From Paenibacillus aurantius (lineage in GTDB: Bacteria; Bacillota; Bacilli; Paenibacillales; NBRC-103111): DNA of 64,000 bases. Under the pieces are notes generated by a model. That model was not told where the DNA came from, made no database searches, and saw nothing but the letters and a program-made list of their open reading frames with translations. The first letter of the stretch is position 1. The number at the start of each line of letters is the position of its first letter. Both the position numbers and the translations under genes were made by a program. This document shows positions 33,984 to 42,434 of the stretch, in pieces. Location of the stretch: assembly GCF_032268605.1 (NCBI RefSeq), contig NZ_CP130318.1, forward strand, positions 2,018,001-2,082,000. Direction: 5' to 3'.

Positions 33984-35384
33984 GCTCAGCAGCGCTTCCA
34001 GCCGTTCGCTGGCTTCGGCTTCATCCTCAAGCCGGGACCAATAGGCCTTCAATTCCTCCCGGACAGCCTCCAGAACACCGGTGCTGAGATTCAAGTCCGA
34101 ATACAGCCGGCAGCGGTCCCACAGCTCCCGATAGACGGATTCCCCTTGAGGGCGGTTTCCCGCTAACCCGTTCTTCAGGCTCAACGCTTCCCGATGGGCA
34201 GGCAAGGTAAGCGTGTGGCGACGGACATCGGCCTGGACCTCCGCCGAGCAAAGGTAGCGGACCAGCTTCCGCGCTTCCTCCTGGTGGGGCGTCAGCCGGT
34301 TGACGGCCAAGCCTGTCGTCAGAAGAAGGGTGTCGTCCGAACGGAGAGCGGGAAGGGGAGCCACGCCGTAATCCAGCTCCGTATCGAGAAACCGGTTCAA
34401 GCCGAAATAGGTCGTCAGGATCATGGCCGCTTTCCCTTCCTTAAACCAGCGCTCCACATCCTCATCGCTTTCCGTCCAGAGAACCGGCCCGCCCTGCTGG
34501 TGAATCAAGTCACGGGAAATGCGCAGGCTGTCCCAGAAGGCCGGATCTTCGGCTGCCCGCTGGCCTTCCCCGTGCTGAAAGCGGAAGCTGTTCTGCAGAA
34601 GAAACACCGGCCAGCGGTTGACGGACTGAATATGAGCGGCGAAGCCGCGCACTTCCAGCTTCCGGTGAAGGGTTCGGGCGGTTTTGAGAAGCGTATACCA
34701 GGTCCAGCCCGCATGCGGGGCTTCCATCCGGCACTGCTCGAAATGCTTCCGGTTGTAGCACAGCACCACGGGGGAAAAGACAAAAGGGGCCGCTTTCAAA
34801 CCTCCGCCTTCCTCCAGGTAGGGCTTGGCGAGAAGGGGATGGGCATATTCGGTTTCCGGGGCTTCCGACAAAAGCGAGAGCGAGGCATCCTTCTCTTTCT
34901 GTTTAAGGGCATCCCACCCCGTTACGGTTACGACATCCGCCAGTCCAAGACCGGCGTAATCGAGAGGGAAAGGGGCGGGGAGCAGCTCGATTGTCGTGCC
35001 CGGGTGCTGCCTTTCGTATTCGGACACGGCATGCTGCAGCCTTCCTTCCCTGATCAGGGGAGGGTAGCAAGCGAGCCGCAGGACCATGCCTTCCTCCGGA
35101 CCGGTGGAGGTAGGAAGACATTCAGCCTCCGGACTTCCGGTCGATGGGGCCGACAGCCGGACTTTGTTGCCCACCCGCCGGATTTTGACGATCAGCCCTT
35201 CCTCCACCAGTACATCCAGCGCCTTGCGGACCGATTCCTTGCTCAAGGAAAAAATCCCGCCCAGTTCCACCTCCGAAGGAAGATAATCCCCCTCTTTGCG
35301 TGAGCCGCTCCGGATCTCTTCTCTTATGTAGGCGATTAACTGCTGGGTCCGGGCCATATATTCGCTTCGGTTGGGACGCGGCAT
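33981..35384 (-). CDS. GntR-type DNA-binding domain fused to a solute-binding-protein domain
   Basis: This 467-residue protein has no signal peptide. Residues about 5-75 are a GntR winged helix (LIAYIREEIRSGSRKEGDYL, LPSEVELGGIFSLSKESVRKAL, VEEGLIVKI). From about 98 onward it is a family 1 extracellular solute-binding protein fold (MVLRLACYPPLIREG, LADVVTVTGWDALKQ, GLKAAPFVFSPVVLCYNRKHFEQ, WFKEGKAAMILTTYFGLNRF). A transporter-type binding domain is thus used inside the cell as the effector sensor, in the way LacI uses a related fold but from a different branch. It is divergent from the secreted protein at 35632, the likely target. Confidence 0.85.
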   Translation of the reverse strand: MPRPNRSEYMARTQQLIAYIREEIRSGSRKEGDYLPSEVELGGIFSLSKESVRKALDVLVEEGLIVKIRRVGNKVRLSAPSTGSPEAECLPTSTGPEEGMVLRLACYPPLIREGRLQHAVSEYERQHPGTTIELLPAPFPLDYAGLGLADVVTVTGWDALKQKEKDASLSLLSEAPETEYAHPLLAKPYLEEGGGLKAAPFVFSPVVLCYNRKHFEQCRMEAPHAGWTWYTLLKTARTLHRKLEVRGFAAHIQSVNRWPVFLLQNSFRFQHGEGQRAAEDPAFWDSLRISRDLIHQQGGPVLWTESDEDVERWFKEGKAAMILTTYFGLNRFLDTELDYGVAPLPALRSDDTLLLTTGLAVNRLTPHQEEARKLVRYLCSAEVQADVRRHTLTLPAHREALSLKNGLAGNRPQGESVYRELWDRCRLYSDLNLSTGVLEAVREELKAYWSRLEDEAEASERLEALLS

Positions 35385-35457
35385 GGTTATTCCTCGATTC
35401 CTTAATAAAATTTACTAGCATTATATCACAAAAATGGGGTTGCAGAAAAAGACGACG

Positions 35458-35615
35458 TAGGCGATAAAAATCTGTGGTGCCATGAAAAGGAGACAATTCC
35501 TTCTCATTGACAGCGTATACAAAGCGATGTAGGCTATAAATATACCATTATATGCCCAAGTCCTTGATGGATGATAAGCTTATTTATCATTTTTCGAAGT
35601 TCTAGGCGATAAAAC
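35458..35615 (+). promoter_or_regulatory. promoter region with three spaced repeats and a palindrome
   Basis: TTGACA (35507-35512) and TAGGCT (35530-35535) are 17 bp apart. Three copies of a motif (TAGGCGATAAAAA at 35458, TAGGCTATAAATA at 35530, TAGGCGATAAAAC at 35603) are spaced 72 and 73 bp, close to seven helical turns. A further palindrome ATGATAA-GCTTAT-TTATCAT lies at 35571-35590. The set is probably a multi-site operator for a regulator such as the divergent GntR fusion. Confidence 0.5.
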
Positions 35616-35631
35616 AAGAGGAGGAATTCAT

Positions 35632-38600
35632 TTGAACGGAAATCGTCTGCTGGCGATTGCGCTCAGCGCCGCTCTGGTTTTCCCTGCTTTTACTCCAAAG
35701 GCCCAGGCGGCTTCGGATCCCGGCTATGTGCCGGTCCCTGTCGCCAATGGGGATTTTGAAGCGGCCGTTCCGGGAGACGGCAGCATCCAGGGCTGGACCA
35801 CTACCCCGGCGGGAAGCACCTTCAACGACAATTTGAAGGCGGAGGTTTCGAAGGAACGGAGTTATTCCGGAGCCCAAAGCCTGCGAATGATCGATAACGA
35901 CTCCAAAGCGTCTCTTCAAGTGTTCAGCTCGATGCTTCCGGTGACGGAAGGCAAAACCTACCGGTTTCAAACCCAAGCTTATGTTCAAGCGAAGAGCGTG
36001 CGCCTTTATGTGCACTTTAAAACCAAGGGCAGCAATACCATGATCGAGGGGTTCAATTATTTGGCCAACACGGTGGGCTCCTGGACTAAGGTGGAGCAGG
36101 AGTTAGTAGCTCCTCCGGGAGCGGAATATGCCCAAGTCTCCTTTTATTATGGGGCTTCGGGAACGGGGACGGTCGCCTTCCTGGATGATGTGAAGCTGGA
36201 GGAGAAGACGGCACCGAGTTCGCTTACCCTTCCTTATTCGGATACAAGTATTGATCTCGGTGAGCCGGTTCAGATCGGCATTTCCCAGCGTGCGGTGATC
36301 GGAGTTGGTGCCGATGGGAAAGACGAGCAGTACATAACGACCACCGGTTCGCCGGCCGGCTTCACCGTGGTGGACCTGCTGACGGGCAAGCAGAAATTCT
36401 CGCAGCGGGTAGAGGGCGCCACGGACACGATCTGGGGAATGGACCGCGGATCGGACGGGAACATCTATTTTGCTTCGACGGGCAAGCTGTACCGTTATGT
36501 GGTCGCTACGCAGAAGATTGAGAACCTGGGAACCAACCCGACGGGCACCACGACGATGTACGATGTGAAAGCCAGCCCGGACGGCAAAATTTACGGAGGC
36601 ACCTTCCATACGACCGATAACGGAAGGGTGTTTGAATACGACATCGCCACCGGGCAGTTCCGGAATCTGGGAATCGCCAAGGAAGGCGAAGCTTATGCCA
36701 TCGGCCTTGGGGTGACAGAGAAGTACCTGTATGTAGGCACCGGCAGTCACAGCGGCTTGGTTCGTTATGACCGAAAGACCTTGGCTAAAGAAGATTTGAC
36801 CATTCCGGGCGTAACAGGCGAGAAAGACAAGAAGCTCGGCGAGGTGGAAAGCTACAATGGCTTGCTGTTTATTTACGGCGGTGACAAATTCCATGTCGTG
36901 AAAGAAGATACGCTTGAATTGATCCAATCGGTTCCCTTCCAAGCTAAGATCTCTGCGCCGAATCCGGACCATCCGGATACGATCTATTACAAGCTGAACG
37001 ATGAACTATATTCTTACAACATGTCCACCAACACGGTGGCCAAGGTCGAAAGCATCCAGGAGCCCCTGCCGGATACCGCGTTTAAAGTATCCCAATGGGT
37101 GAAGGCGGACAGCGGCCGGTTTGCCGGCAAATGGGCGCTGTACAGCATGGCGGCGTTCGGAGAAACCTTCGTCTATGAGCCGGAAAGCGGCGAATACGAG
37201 ACGATCTTCGATGAGCTCGCGGCCATCGGGACCAGCGTCAATGTCCTGGAGTACAACAAGGGCCACTTGTACATGAGCGGATTCCAACGCGGCATGAGCG
37301 TGATGGATACCTCAACGGATAAGCTGATTTACAACGTACCCGCGTTCCACCAATCCGAAGGAGTCGGATTCTATGGGGATGCGGCCTATTTCGGAGCCTA
37401 TCCGGGTGCGAAAATGTACCGCCTCGATATGTCCAAGCCGCTGAACTATAACGAATTCGGCTGGAGCAATCCGGGCCTTGCCCTCGACATCGCGGATAAC
37501 CAGAACCGTCCTTATATCATCAAGAGCGGAGGCGGCAAGCTGTTCACCGGAACGTTCCCGGCAAGCGGCTTCGAAGGGGCGCTGACGATTCTGGAGGAGC
37601 AGAAGGATGCCGGCGGCACCGTAACCGGGGTCACCTACAAGACGTATCCGAACCTGATCCCGAACCAAACCATTATCGGCCTTCAGTATTATGAGCCAAG
37701 CGGGAAGCTGTTCGGCAGCACGACCGTGTACGGCTATTTGGGCTCGGTAAGCCCTACCCCTCCCACGACGGAAGGAAAGGTATTCGTGTTCAACCCTTCG
37801 ACGGGGGCGGTGGAGCATTCGTTTACTCCGAAGGTTCCGGGCGTTACCGGAGAAGTCAAGATTATTGGGGACCTGTCCCTCGGTCCCGACGGACTGATCT
37901 GGGGGGTTCAGGATGCTTTTGTCAGCACGACCGCCGGCTATGACGCCTCGGTTTTTGCCATTGATCCGGTTACCTACAAGGTGGTCAAAGCGAAGAAGAT
38001 TACCCAATCGCCTTACAGCACGAGCAAATTCCGGCCTTATTATATCCGCTGGTCCAAGGATGGTATTATGTACACCACAGTCGGACGCAAGGTGTATGCG
38101 ATCGATCCGAAGACCCTGGAAGCCAAAGCCGTTCTGCCGGGCAAAACGATTAACAACATGACGCTGGCCGACAACGGGGATATGTATTATACGGAAGGTA
38201 CGAAGCTGTACAAGCTGCCGATCGCGCTGAAGGCTTCCCAGCCTGTTCTGGCAAAGCCTCGTCTGCTCTCGGGTGAATCTGCCACCGTTTCCACCGAGCT
38301 CAGCATGGCCAATCAGTCCGACCGGGATTTCAGCAAAGCCGTGATCACGTATGAATCCGATCACCCGGACATTCTGAGCGTGAACGGAAATACGGTTACC
38401 GCCGTAGCTCCGGGAACGGCGAACCTGACGGCCCGGGTAAGCTTTGAAGGCCAACAGGCGGCGTCGGAAGCCCTTACCGTGACGGTAGGCGAGAATACGG
38501 CCCCTGTCCTGGGCGGGCCGGAGGATCAAGTGTGGGATTGGCATGCCGCCCCGCACGCCCTGCCTTTTACCGTGAGCGATCAGCAAACCGAAGCCGGAGC

Positions 38601-39420
38601 GCTTGCCGTGACGGCTTCGAGCAGCAACCCGACGCTCGTTCCCGATACCGGCATCCGCTTGGACGGAACGGGAGCGAGCCGGACGGTAACGATTGTACAC
38701 GCGGCCGGTAAGACAGGGGAAACTACGATTACCTTAACGGTAAGCGATGGCGTCCTCACCTCATCGAAGTCGTTTACCCTTCGCGTTACCCGCGATGAGG
38801 CCAGCTATTATCCGGTTATCAGCCCAATCGGGGACGTGACGGTTCCGGAAAGCTCGGCTGCCGTGGAGGTTCCGTTCACGGTAAGCGATAACGATGTGGA
38901 GGCGGGCCAGTTACAAGTAACGGCCGTTACGAAGGACGAAGCTCTTCTTCCGCAGGCCAATCTCGAAATAACCGGAACGGGCTCCAGCCGTGTTCTCCGT
39001 TTGAAGCCGGCGCCGGATCAAACAGGCAGCACGTCGGTCGAGCTGACGGTGACGAACGGGACTTACCAATCCACCGCTTCCTTCAATGTGACGGTAAAGC
39101 CGGCCGTCGCCCCGACGATCACGACCCTGCCGGATCGGACGATCCATGCGAATGCCAGCACAGGCCAGCTTGTGTTTAATGCAGCCGATACCCGTACGCC
39201 GGCCGGTAAGCTGGTCGTCACGGCTCATTCCAGCAACCCGGCTCTCGTGCCGGACGATCAAATCGAGCTGTCCTGGAACGGCGAGAAGCGATTCGTCAAG
39301 CTGAAGCCTGTGAAGGGGCAGTCGGGAGAGACCACCATCACCTTGACGGTGCGGGACGAGGATGGCCTGACCGTGACGTCGGCCTTCGGGGTTACGGTTC
39401 TTCCTGGCGGCGAGAAGTAA
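35632..39420 (+). CDS. large secreted protein: carbohydrate-binding-like, beta-propeller and cadherin-like domains
   Basis: The start is TTG 35632 behind AAGAGGAGG (1262 residues). Signal peptide 1-27 (KAQA). Residues about 32-195 are a CBM4/9-like jelly roll (VANGDFEAAVPGDGSIQGW, VAFLDDVKLEE). About 200-870 form a propeller of WD/NHL-like blades (GSDGNIYFASTGKLYRY, SPDGKIYGGTFHT, GPDGLIWGVQDAF). A Big2-like Ig domain follows (about 885-955; ITYESDHPDILSVNGNTV). Three tandem repeats of about 100 residues end the protein (956-1262), each with PFTVSD or a similar motif and TITLTVSDG. No catalytic motif is recognised. It may bind or cut a polysaccharide outside the cell. Confidence 0.75.
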   Translation: MNGNRLLAIALSAALVFPAFTPKAQAASDPGYVPVPVANGDFEAAVPGDGSIQGWTTTPAGSTFNDNLKAEVSKERSYSGAQSLRMIDNDSKASLQVFSSMLPVTEGKTYRFQTQAYVQAKSVRLYVHFKTKGSNTMIEGFNYLANTVGSWTKVEQELVAPPGAEYAQVSFYYGASGTGTVAFLDDVKLEEKTAPSSLTLPYSDTSIDLGEPVQIGISQRAVIGVGADGKDEQYITTTGSPAGFTVVDLLTGKQKFSQRVEGATDTIWGMDRGSDGNIYFASTGKLYRYVVATQKIENLGTNPTGTTTMYDVKASPDGKIYGGTFHTTDNGRVFEYDIATGQFRNLGIAKEGEAYAIGLGVTEKYLYVGTGSHSGLVRYDRKTLAKEDLTIPGVTGEKDKKLGEVESYNGLLFIYGGDKFHVVKEDTLELIQSVPFQAKISAPNPDHPDTIYYKLNDELYSYNMSTNTVAKVESIQEPLPDTAFKVSQWVKADSGRFAGKWALYSMAAFGETFVYEPESGEYETIFDELAAIGTSVNVLEYNKGHLYMSGFQRGMSVMDTSTDKLIYNVPAFHQSEGVGFYGDAAYFGAYPGAKMYRLDMSKPLNYNEFGWSNPGLALDIADNQNRPYIIKSGGGKLFTGTFPASGFEGALTILEEQKDAGGTVTGVTYKTYPNLIPNQTIIGLQYYEPSGKLFGSTTVYGYLGSVSPTPPTTEGKVFVFNPSTGAVEHSFTPKVPGVTGEVKIIGDLSLGPDGLIWGVQDAFVSTTAGYDASVFAIDPVTYKVVKAKKITQSPYSTSKFRPYYIRWSKDGIMYTTVGRKVYAIDPKTLEAKAVLPGKTINNMTLADNGDMYYTEGTKLYKLPIALKASQPVLAKPRLLSGESATVSTELSMANQSDRDFSKAVITYESDHPDILSVNGNTVTAVAPGTANLTARVSFEGQQAASEALTVTVGENTAPVLGGPEDQVWDWHAAPHALPFTVSDQQTEAGALAVTASSSNPTLVPDTGIRLDGTGASRTVTIVHAAGKTGETTITLTVSDGVLTSSKSFTLRVTRDEASYYPVISPIGDVTVPESSAAVEVPFTVSDNDVEAGQLQVTAVTKDEALLPQANLEITGTGSSRVLRLKPAPDQTGSTSVELTVTNGTYQSTASFNVTVKPAVAPTITTLPDRTIHANASTGQLVFNAADTRTPAGKLVVTAHSSNPALVPDDQIELSWNGEKRFVKLKPVKGQSGETTITLTVRDEDGLTVTSAFGVTVLPGGEK

Positions 39421-39470
39421 CAGGCATCCGTTATCCTGGAAAACTGAGCTAAGATAAGAACAAGCCAACC

Positions 39471-39510
39471 AACCTTGGTCCTTGATTGTGGACCAAGGTT
39501 GTTCTTGTTT
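39471..39510 (+). terminator. intrinsic terminator
   Basis: AACCTTGGTCC and GGACCAAGGTT form an 11-bp stem followed by GTTCTTGTTT. Confidence 0.75.
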
Positions 39511-39606
39511 AGCGCTGTCCCCGCTGAAACAGACCGCTTATTTCTTAGGTAATCGGCCGCTTATATATGGTAAACTTAGGGTAATCCCATGGAGAGGAGC
39601 TAGTCT

Positions 39607-40317
39607 ATGAACATACTGGCCGTCGGCTGCCATCCGGATGATCTGGAGATCGGCTGCGGGGGAACGTTATCGAAATATGCGGCGCAGGGCCACGCCGTCA
39701 CCATGGTTCATGTGGCGAACGGCAACAAGGGGCACAAGGTCATTCCATCCGAGGAATTGAAGCGGATCCGCGCGCAGGAAGCCCGGAACGCAGGCGCCTT
39801 AATCGGAGCGACGGTCATCAGCCTCGATGTCCCCGATCTTGCCGTCCGATCCGACAACGACGAATGGGTCCGGCGGCTGGTTAACGTGATCCGCCAAACG
39901 GAGCCTGACCTTATCATTACCCACCCTCCCGAGGACTACATGAAAGATCACATGGAGGTGTCCAAAGCGGTTTTCGATGCGAGCTTCTCCGCCACCGTTC
40001 CCTATTATGAGGCTTCGGTGCCGGCTCCGGCTCATCCGAAGGTCGCGCCTATCTTCTATATGGACACCTTGGCCGGTGTCGGCTTCCTGCCGGAGGAGTA
40101 CGTCGACATTACCGATCATATCGAAACCAAGATCGCCATGAATGCCGCGCATGAAAGTCAGATCCGCTGGCTCTACGAGCATGACGGCATCGATTTTCTG
40201 GATTTCGTGCGGACCGTTTCCAAATTCCGAGGCCTGCAGTGCGGTGCAGGATTCGCCGAGGGGTTCGTACAAGCGAAGGCGTGGCCTCGTCTGACGGCCG
40301 GCAGACTTCTTCCCTAA
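39607..40317 (+). CDS. PIG-L-family deacetylase (BshB-like)
   Basis: This 236-residue protein has GAGAGGAG ahead of ATG 39607. It has the intact zinc/catalytic motif CHPDDLEIGCGGTLS (H9, D11, D12), then HVANGNKGH and DLIITHPPEDYMKDHMEVSKA with the third zinc-ligand His. The size and motifs match LmbE/BshB enzymes that remove an N-acetyl group from a GlcNAc-type sugar. It is paired with a Gfo/Idh gene 35 bp downstream, so the substrate is more likely a carbon-source sugar than the bacillithiol precursor; this is inference. Confidence 0.85.
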   Translation: MNILAVGCHPDDLEIGCGGTLSKYAAQGHAVTMVHVANGNKGHKVIPSEELKRIRAQEARNAGALIGATVISLDVPDLAVRSDNDEWVRRLVNVIRQTEPDLIITHPPEDYMKDHMEVSKAVFDASFSATVPYYEASVPAPAHPKVAPIFYMDTLAGVGFLPEEYVDITDHIETKIAMNAAHESQIRWLYEHDGIDFLDFVRTVSKFRGLQCGAGFAEGFVQAKAWPRLTAGRLLP

Positions 40318-40351
40318 ACGGAAGCATCCCCCTTGAACAGGAGCTGAATCG

Positions 40352-41326
40352 ATGACTTTGCGAATAGGTTTTATTGGAGTGGGCGGAATTGCCCAGCATC
40401 ATATGCTGCAGCTGAAAGAAATTCCCGAAGCTCAGATTGTGCTGGTATACGACGTGAACCGGGAAGCCGCGGAGCAAACGGCTGCCGGGCTTGGGGCAAG
40501 AGCAGCCGGAAGTCCCGATGAAGTATTGGACAAAAGCCGGGTGGACGCCGTCTATGTGTGCGTGCCGCCTTTTGCGCGGGAGGAGCTGGAGGTGACGGCA
40601 GCCCGGCGGGGAATCCCCTTCTTCGTGGAAAAGCCGCTTGGCGTTGATTTGGAGCTGGTCCGCCGCAAAGCAGAGGTAATCCGGGAGAGCGGCGTCCTCC
40701 ATGCGGTCGGCTATGTCCTGCGCTATTACGATACGGTACAGATGGCCAAGGACTATCTGCAGAACAAGCCGTATCACCTGGTACAAGCGAGTCGTCTCGG
40801 AGGAAGTCATCCATCCAAATGGTGGAAGCAGCTGGACCTGTCGGGCGGGAATCTGGTGGATGCGGCCACGCATCAGGTGGACCTGCTGCGATATGTGGGC
40901 GGAGAGTTCAAGGAGGTTTTTGCGTCCTTCGGCCAAACGGCCATCCATCAGTTGGACCCGGACGCAACCATCTACGATTCGGGCTCGCTGTCCTTTACTA
41001 TGCAGTCGGGAGCGGTAGGCAGCCTCACCGAATCCTGCATGTCGACTATCCATCCAGGCAACGAGGTGCGGGTGTACGGAAGCGACTTCTTCCTGGAATT
41101 AAGCGGAAACGGAAGAACCTTGCTGATCAAGGATGCGGGTGGGGAGCAGACCTGGACCTCCGAGAAGAACGCCTTCCTGGAACAGGCGCGGGCCTTCCTT
41201 CAGGCCGTATCCTCCGGGTCCCGGGAACTCATTCTCTGCGACTATGAAGACGGGCTGAAAACACTCGAATTCACATTAGCGGCGAACCGGTCGGGCTTGG
41301 AACGGCGGGTCGTGGAGCTCACCTAG
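40352..41326 (+). CDS. Gfo/Idh/MocA-family oxidoreductase
   Basis: This 324-residue protein has a classic Rossmann start (IGFIGVGGIAQHH), DAVYVCVPPFAREE and FFVEKPLG (K94-P95). The catalytic region reads GGNLVDAATHQVDLLRYVGG. It oxidises or reduces a sugar hydroxyl with NAD(P). CAGGAG precedes ATG 40352. It is probably co-transcribed with the PIG-L gene and ended by the terminator at 41356. Confidence 0.9.
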   Translation: MTLRIGFIGVGGIAQHHMLQLKEIPEAQIVLVYDVNREAAEQTAAGLGARAAGSPDEVLDKSRVDAVYVCVPPFAREELEVTAARRGIPFFVEKPLGVDLELVRRKAEVIRESGVLHAVGYVLRYYDTVQMAKDYLQNKPYHLVQASRLGGSHPSKWWKQLDLSGGNLVDAATHQVDLLRYVGGEFKEVFASFGQTAIHQLDPDATIYDSGSLSFTMQSGAVGSLTESCMSTIHPGNEVRVYGSDFFLELSGNGRTLLIKDAGGEQTWTSEKNAFLEQARAFLQAVSSGSRELILCDYEDGLKTLEFTLAANRSGLERRVVELT

Positions 41327-41355
41327 TACGGCAGGAAGAGAATAACGAATAAGCA

Positions 41356-41397
41356 GGCGATCGCTAACCGGAGAAGAACCGGAACGATCGCCTTTTT
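41356..41397 (+). terminator. intrinsic terminator
   Basis: GGCGATCG and CGATCGCC form an 8-bp stem, followed by five T. Confidence 0.8.
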
Positions 41398-41447
41398 GCA
41401 TGATGGGTCTGACGCTTTATTTCATTACAGGGAATAGACCCGGCCGG

Positions 41448-42326
41448 TTATTCCATCGTTTCAATAAATTGACTGGCGCAAGTAGAGAGGGGCACATGGC
41501 GCATGGTCAGGATCCCGACCTGAGAAGGAGGGATGTCCACGTCGAGCTCAATTTCGAACAGCGACCCTTCCTCCAGCTCCTTGGCTACGAATTCGCGGGT
41601 GATGTAGGAAATGCCGAGTCCGTTGCGGGCGAACTCAATTAGCAGCTCCACGCTCCCGACTTCAATCTCGGGCTTGATGGCATAGCCGTAGCTTTGGAAC
41701 AATTCCGTTATGCCTGTCCGGGCCCGGCTGTTGCGGGAGAACAGGATGATCGGGTACTGCAGGAGCTGGTCCAGGGACAGCCTTTTTCCCTTCAGCTCGG
41801 CATAACGGGTGCCGGCTACGAAGCCGTCCTGCAGCTGGATGTTCTCCCTTACCTTAAGCTGGGGATCCACAATGGGCAAACGAACGACGCCCATGTCGAT
41901 GGAGCCTTCCTTCAGGAAGGCAATGATCTCCGGTGTCGTTCCGTGCTTCAGGTGGAGGCGGATTCCGGGATGATGACGGTGAAACTCTTCGAGATACGGC
42001 TGCAGGTAATGCTTGAACAACGAATCGCTGCCGCCGATTCTCAGCTCTCCGCTGTCCAGATTTTTGAGGGCGGCCATCTTTTCCTCCGCCAGCGTGAGCA
42101 AGGTTTGGGACTGCTCGATATACGAGAACAGGACGGCTCCCTCGGACGTAAGCGTAACGCCTTTGGAGCTGCGGTAAAACAACGTGAGGCCGAACCGGTC
42201 TTCCAGCTGTTTGATGGAGTGGCTGACGCTCGGCTGGGTCAGGTGAAGCATTTTGGCCGCCTGGGTCAGGCTGTTGGTTTTGGCTGCCCAGTAAAACACT
42301 TTGTACAGTTCGTAGTTAATGGTCAT
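41448..42326 (-). CDS. LysR-family transcriptional regulator
   Basis: This 292-residue protein has an N-terminal helix-turn-helix (about 4-62: [39 protein letters not shown]) and a two-lobed effector domain (about 90-285). It diverges from the transketolase gene with 108 bp between the starts, the standard LysR layout, so it probably controls tkt and tal. A palindrome (CATAGA-TGGTG-TCTATG, 42324-42340) overlaps its start codon. The start follows family usage ([12 protein letters not shown]); the ribosome site is weak. Confidence 0.9.
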   Translation of the reverse strand: MTINYELYKVFYWAAKTNSLTQAAKMLHLTQPSVSHSIKQLEDRFGLTLFYRSSKGVTLTSEGAVLFSYIEQSQTLLTLAEEKMAALKNLDSGELRIGGSDSLFKHYLQPYLEEFHRHHPGIRLHLKHGTTPEIIAFLKEGSIDMGVVRLPIVDPQLKVRENIQLQDGFVAGTRYAELKGKRLSLDQLLQYPIILFSRNSRARTGITELFQSYGYAIKPEIEVGSVELLIEFARNGLGISYITREFVAKELEEGSLFEIELDVDIPPSQVGILTMRHVPLSTCASQFIETME

Positions 42327-42340
42327 AGATGGTGTCTATG
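42324..42340. promoter_or_regulatory. palindrome at the LysR/tkt divergent start
   Basis: CATAGA-TGGTG-TCTATG has 6-bp perfect arms and includes the start codon of the LysR gene. Further CCTATGG repeats follow at 42345. It is a candidate autoregulatory LysR site. Confidence 0.45.
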
Positions 42341-42434
42341 GCTCCTATGGAATCTATTCATTACTCGTATGGAGTATATCCGTATTATAGTGGAATCAGA
42401 TACAGGATACCAGAGCTTGGGGAGGACTAGAACT

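Noticed and set aside
34194-35303. 369-codon open frame on the plus strand
   Set aside because: Antisense to the GntR fusion gene, which has clear domains in its own frame.
37312-38700. 462-codon open frame on the minus strand
   Set aside because: Antisense to the propeller protein; very Arg-rich and without family motifs.
41694-42434. Upstream extension of the transketolase frame
   Set aside because: This part is antisense to the LysR gene; the transketolase family start and ribosome site are at 42435.
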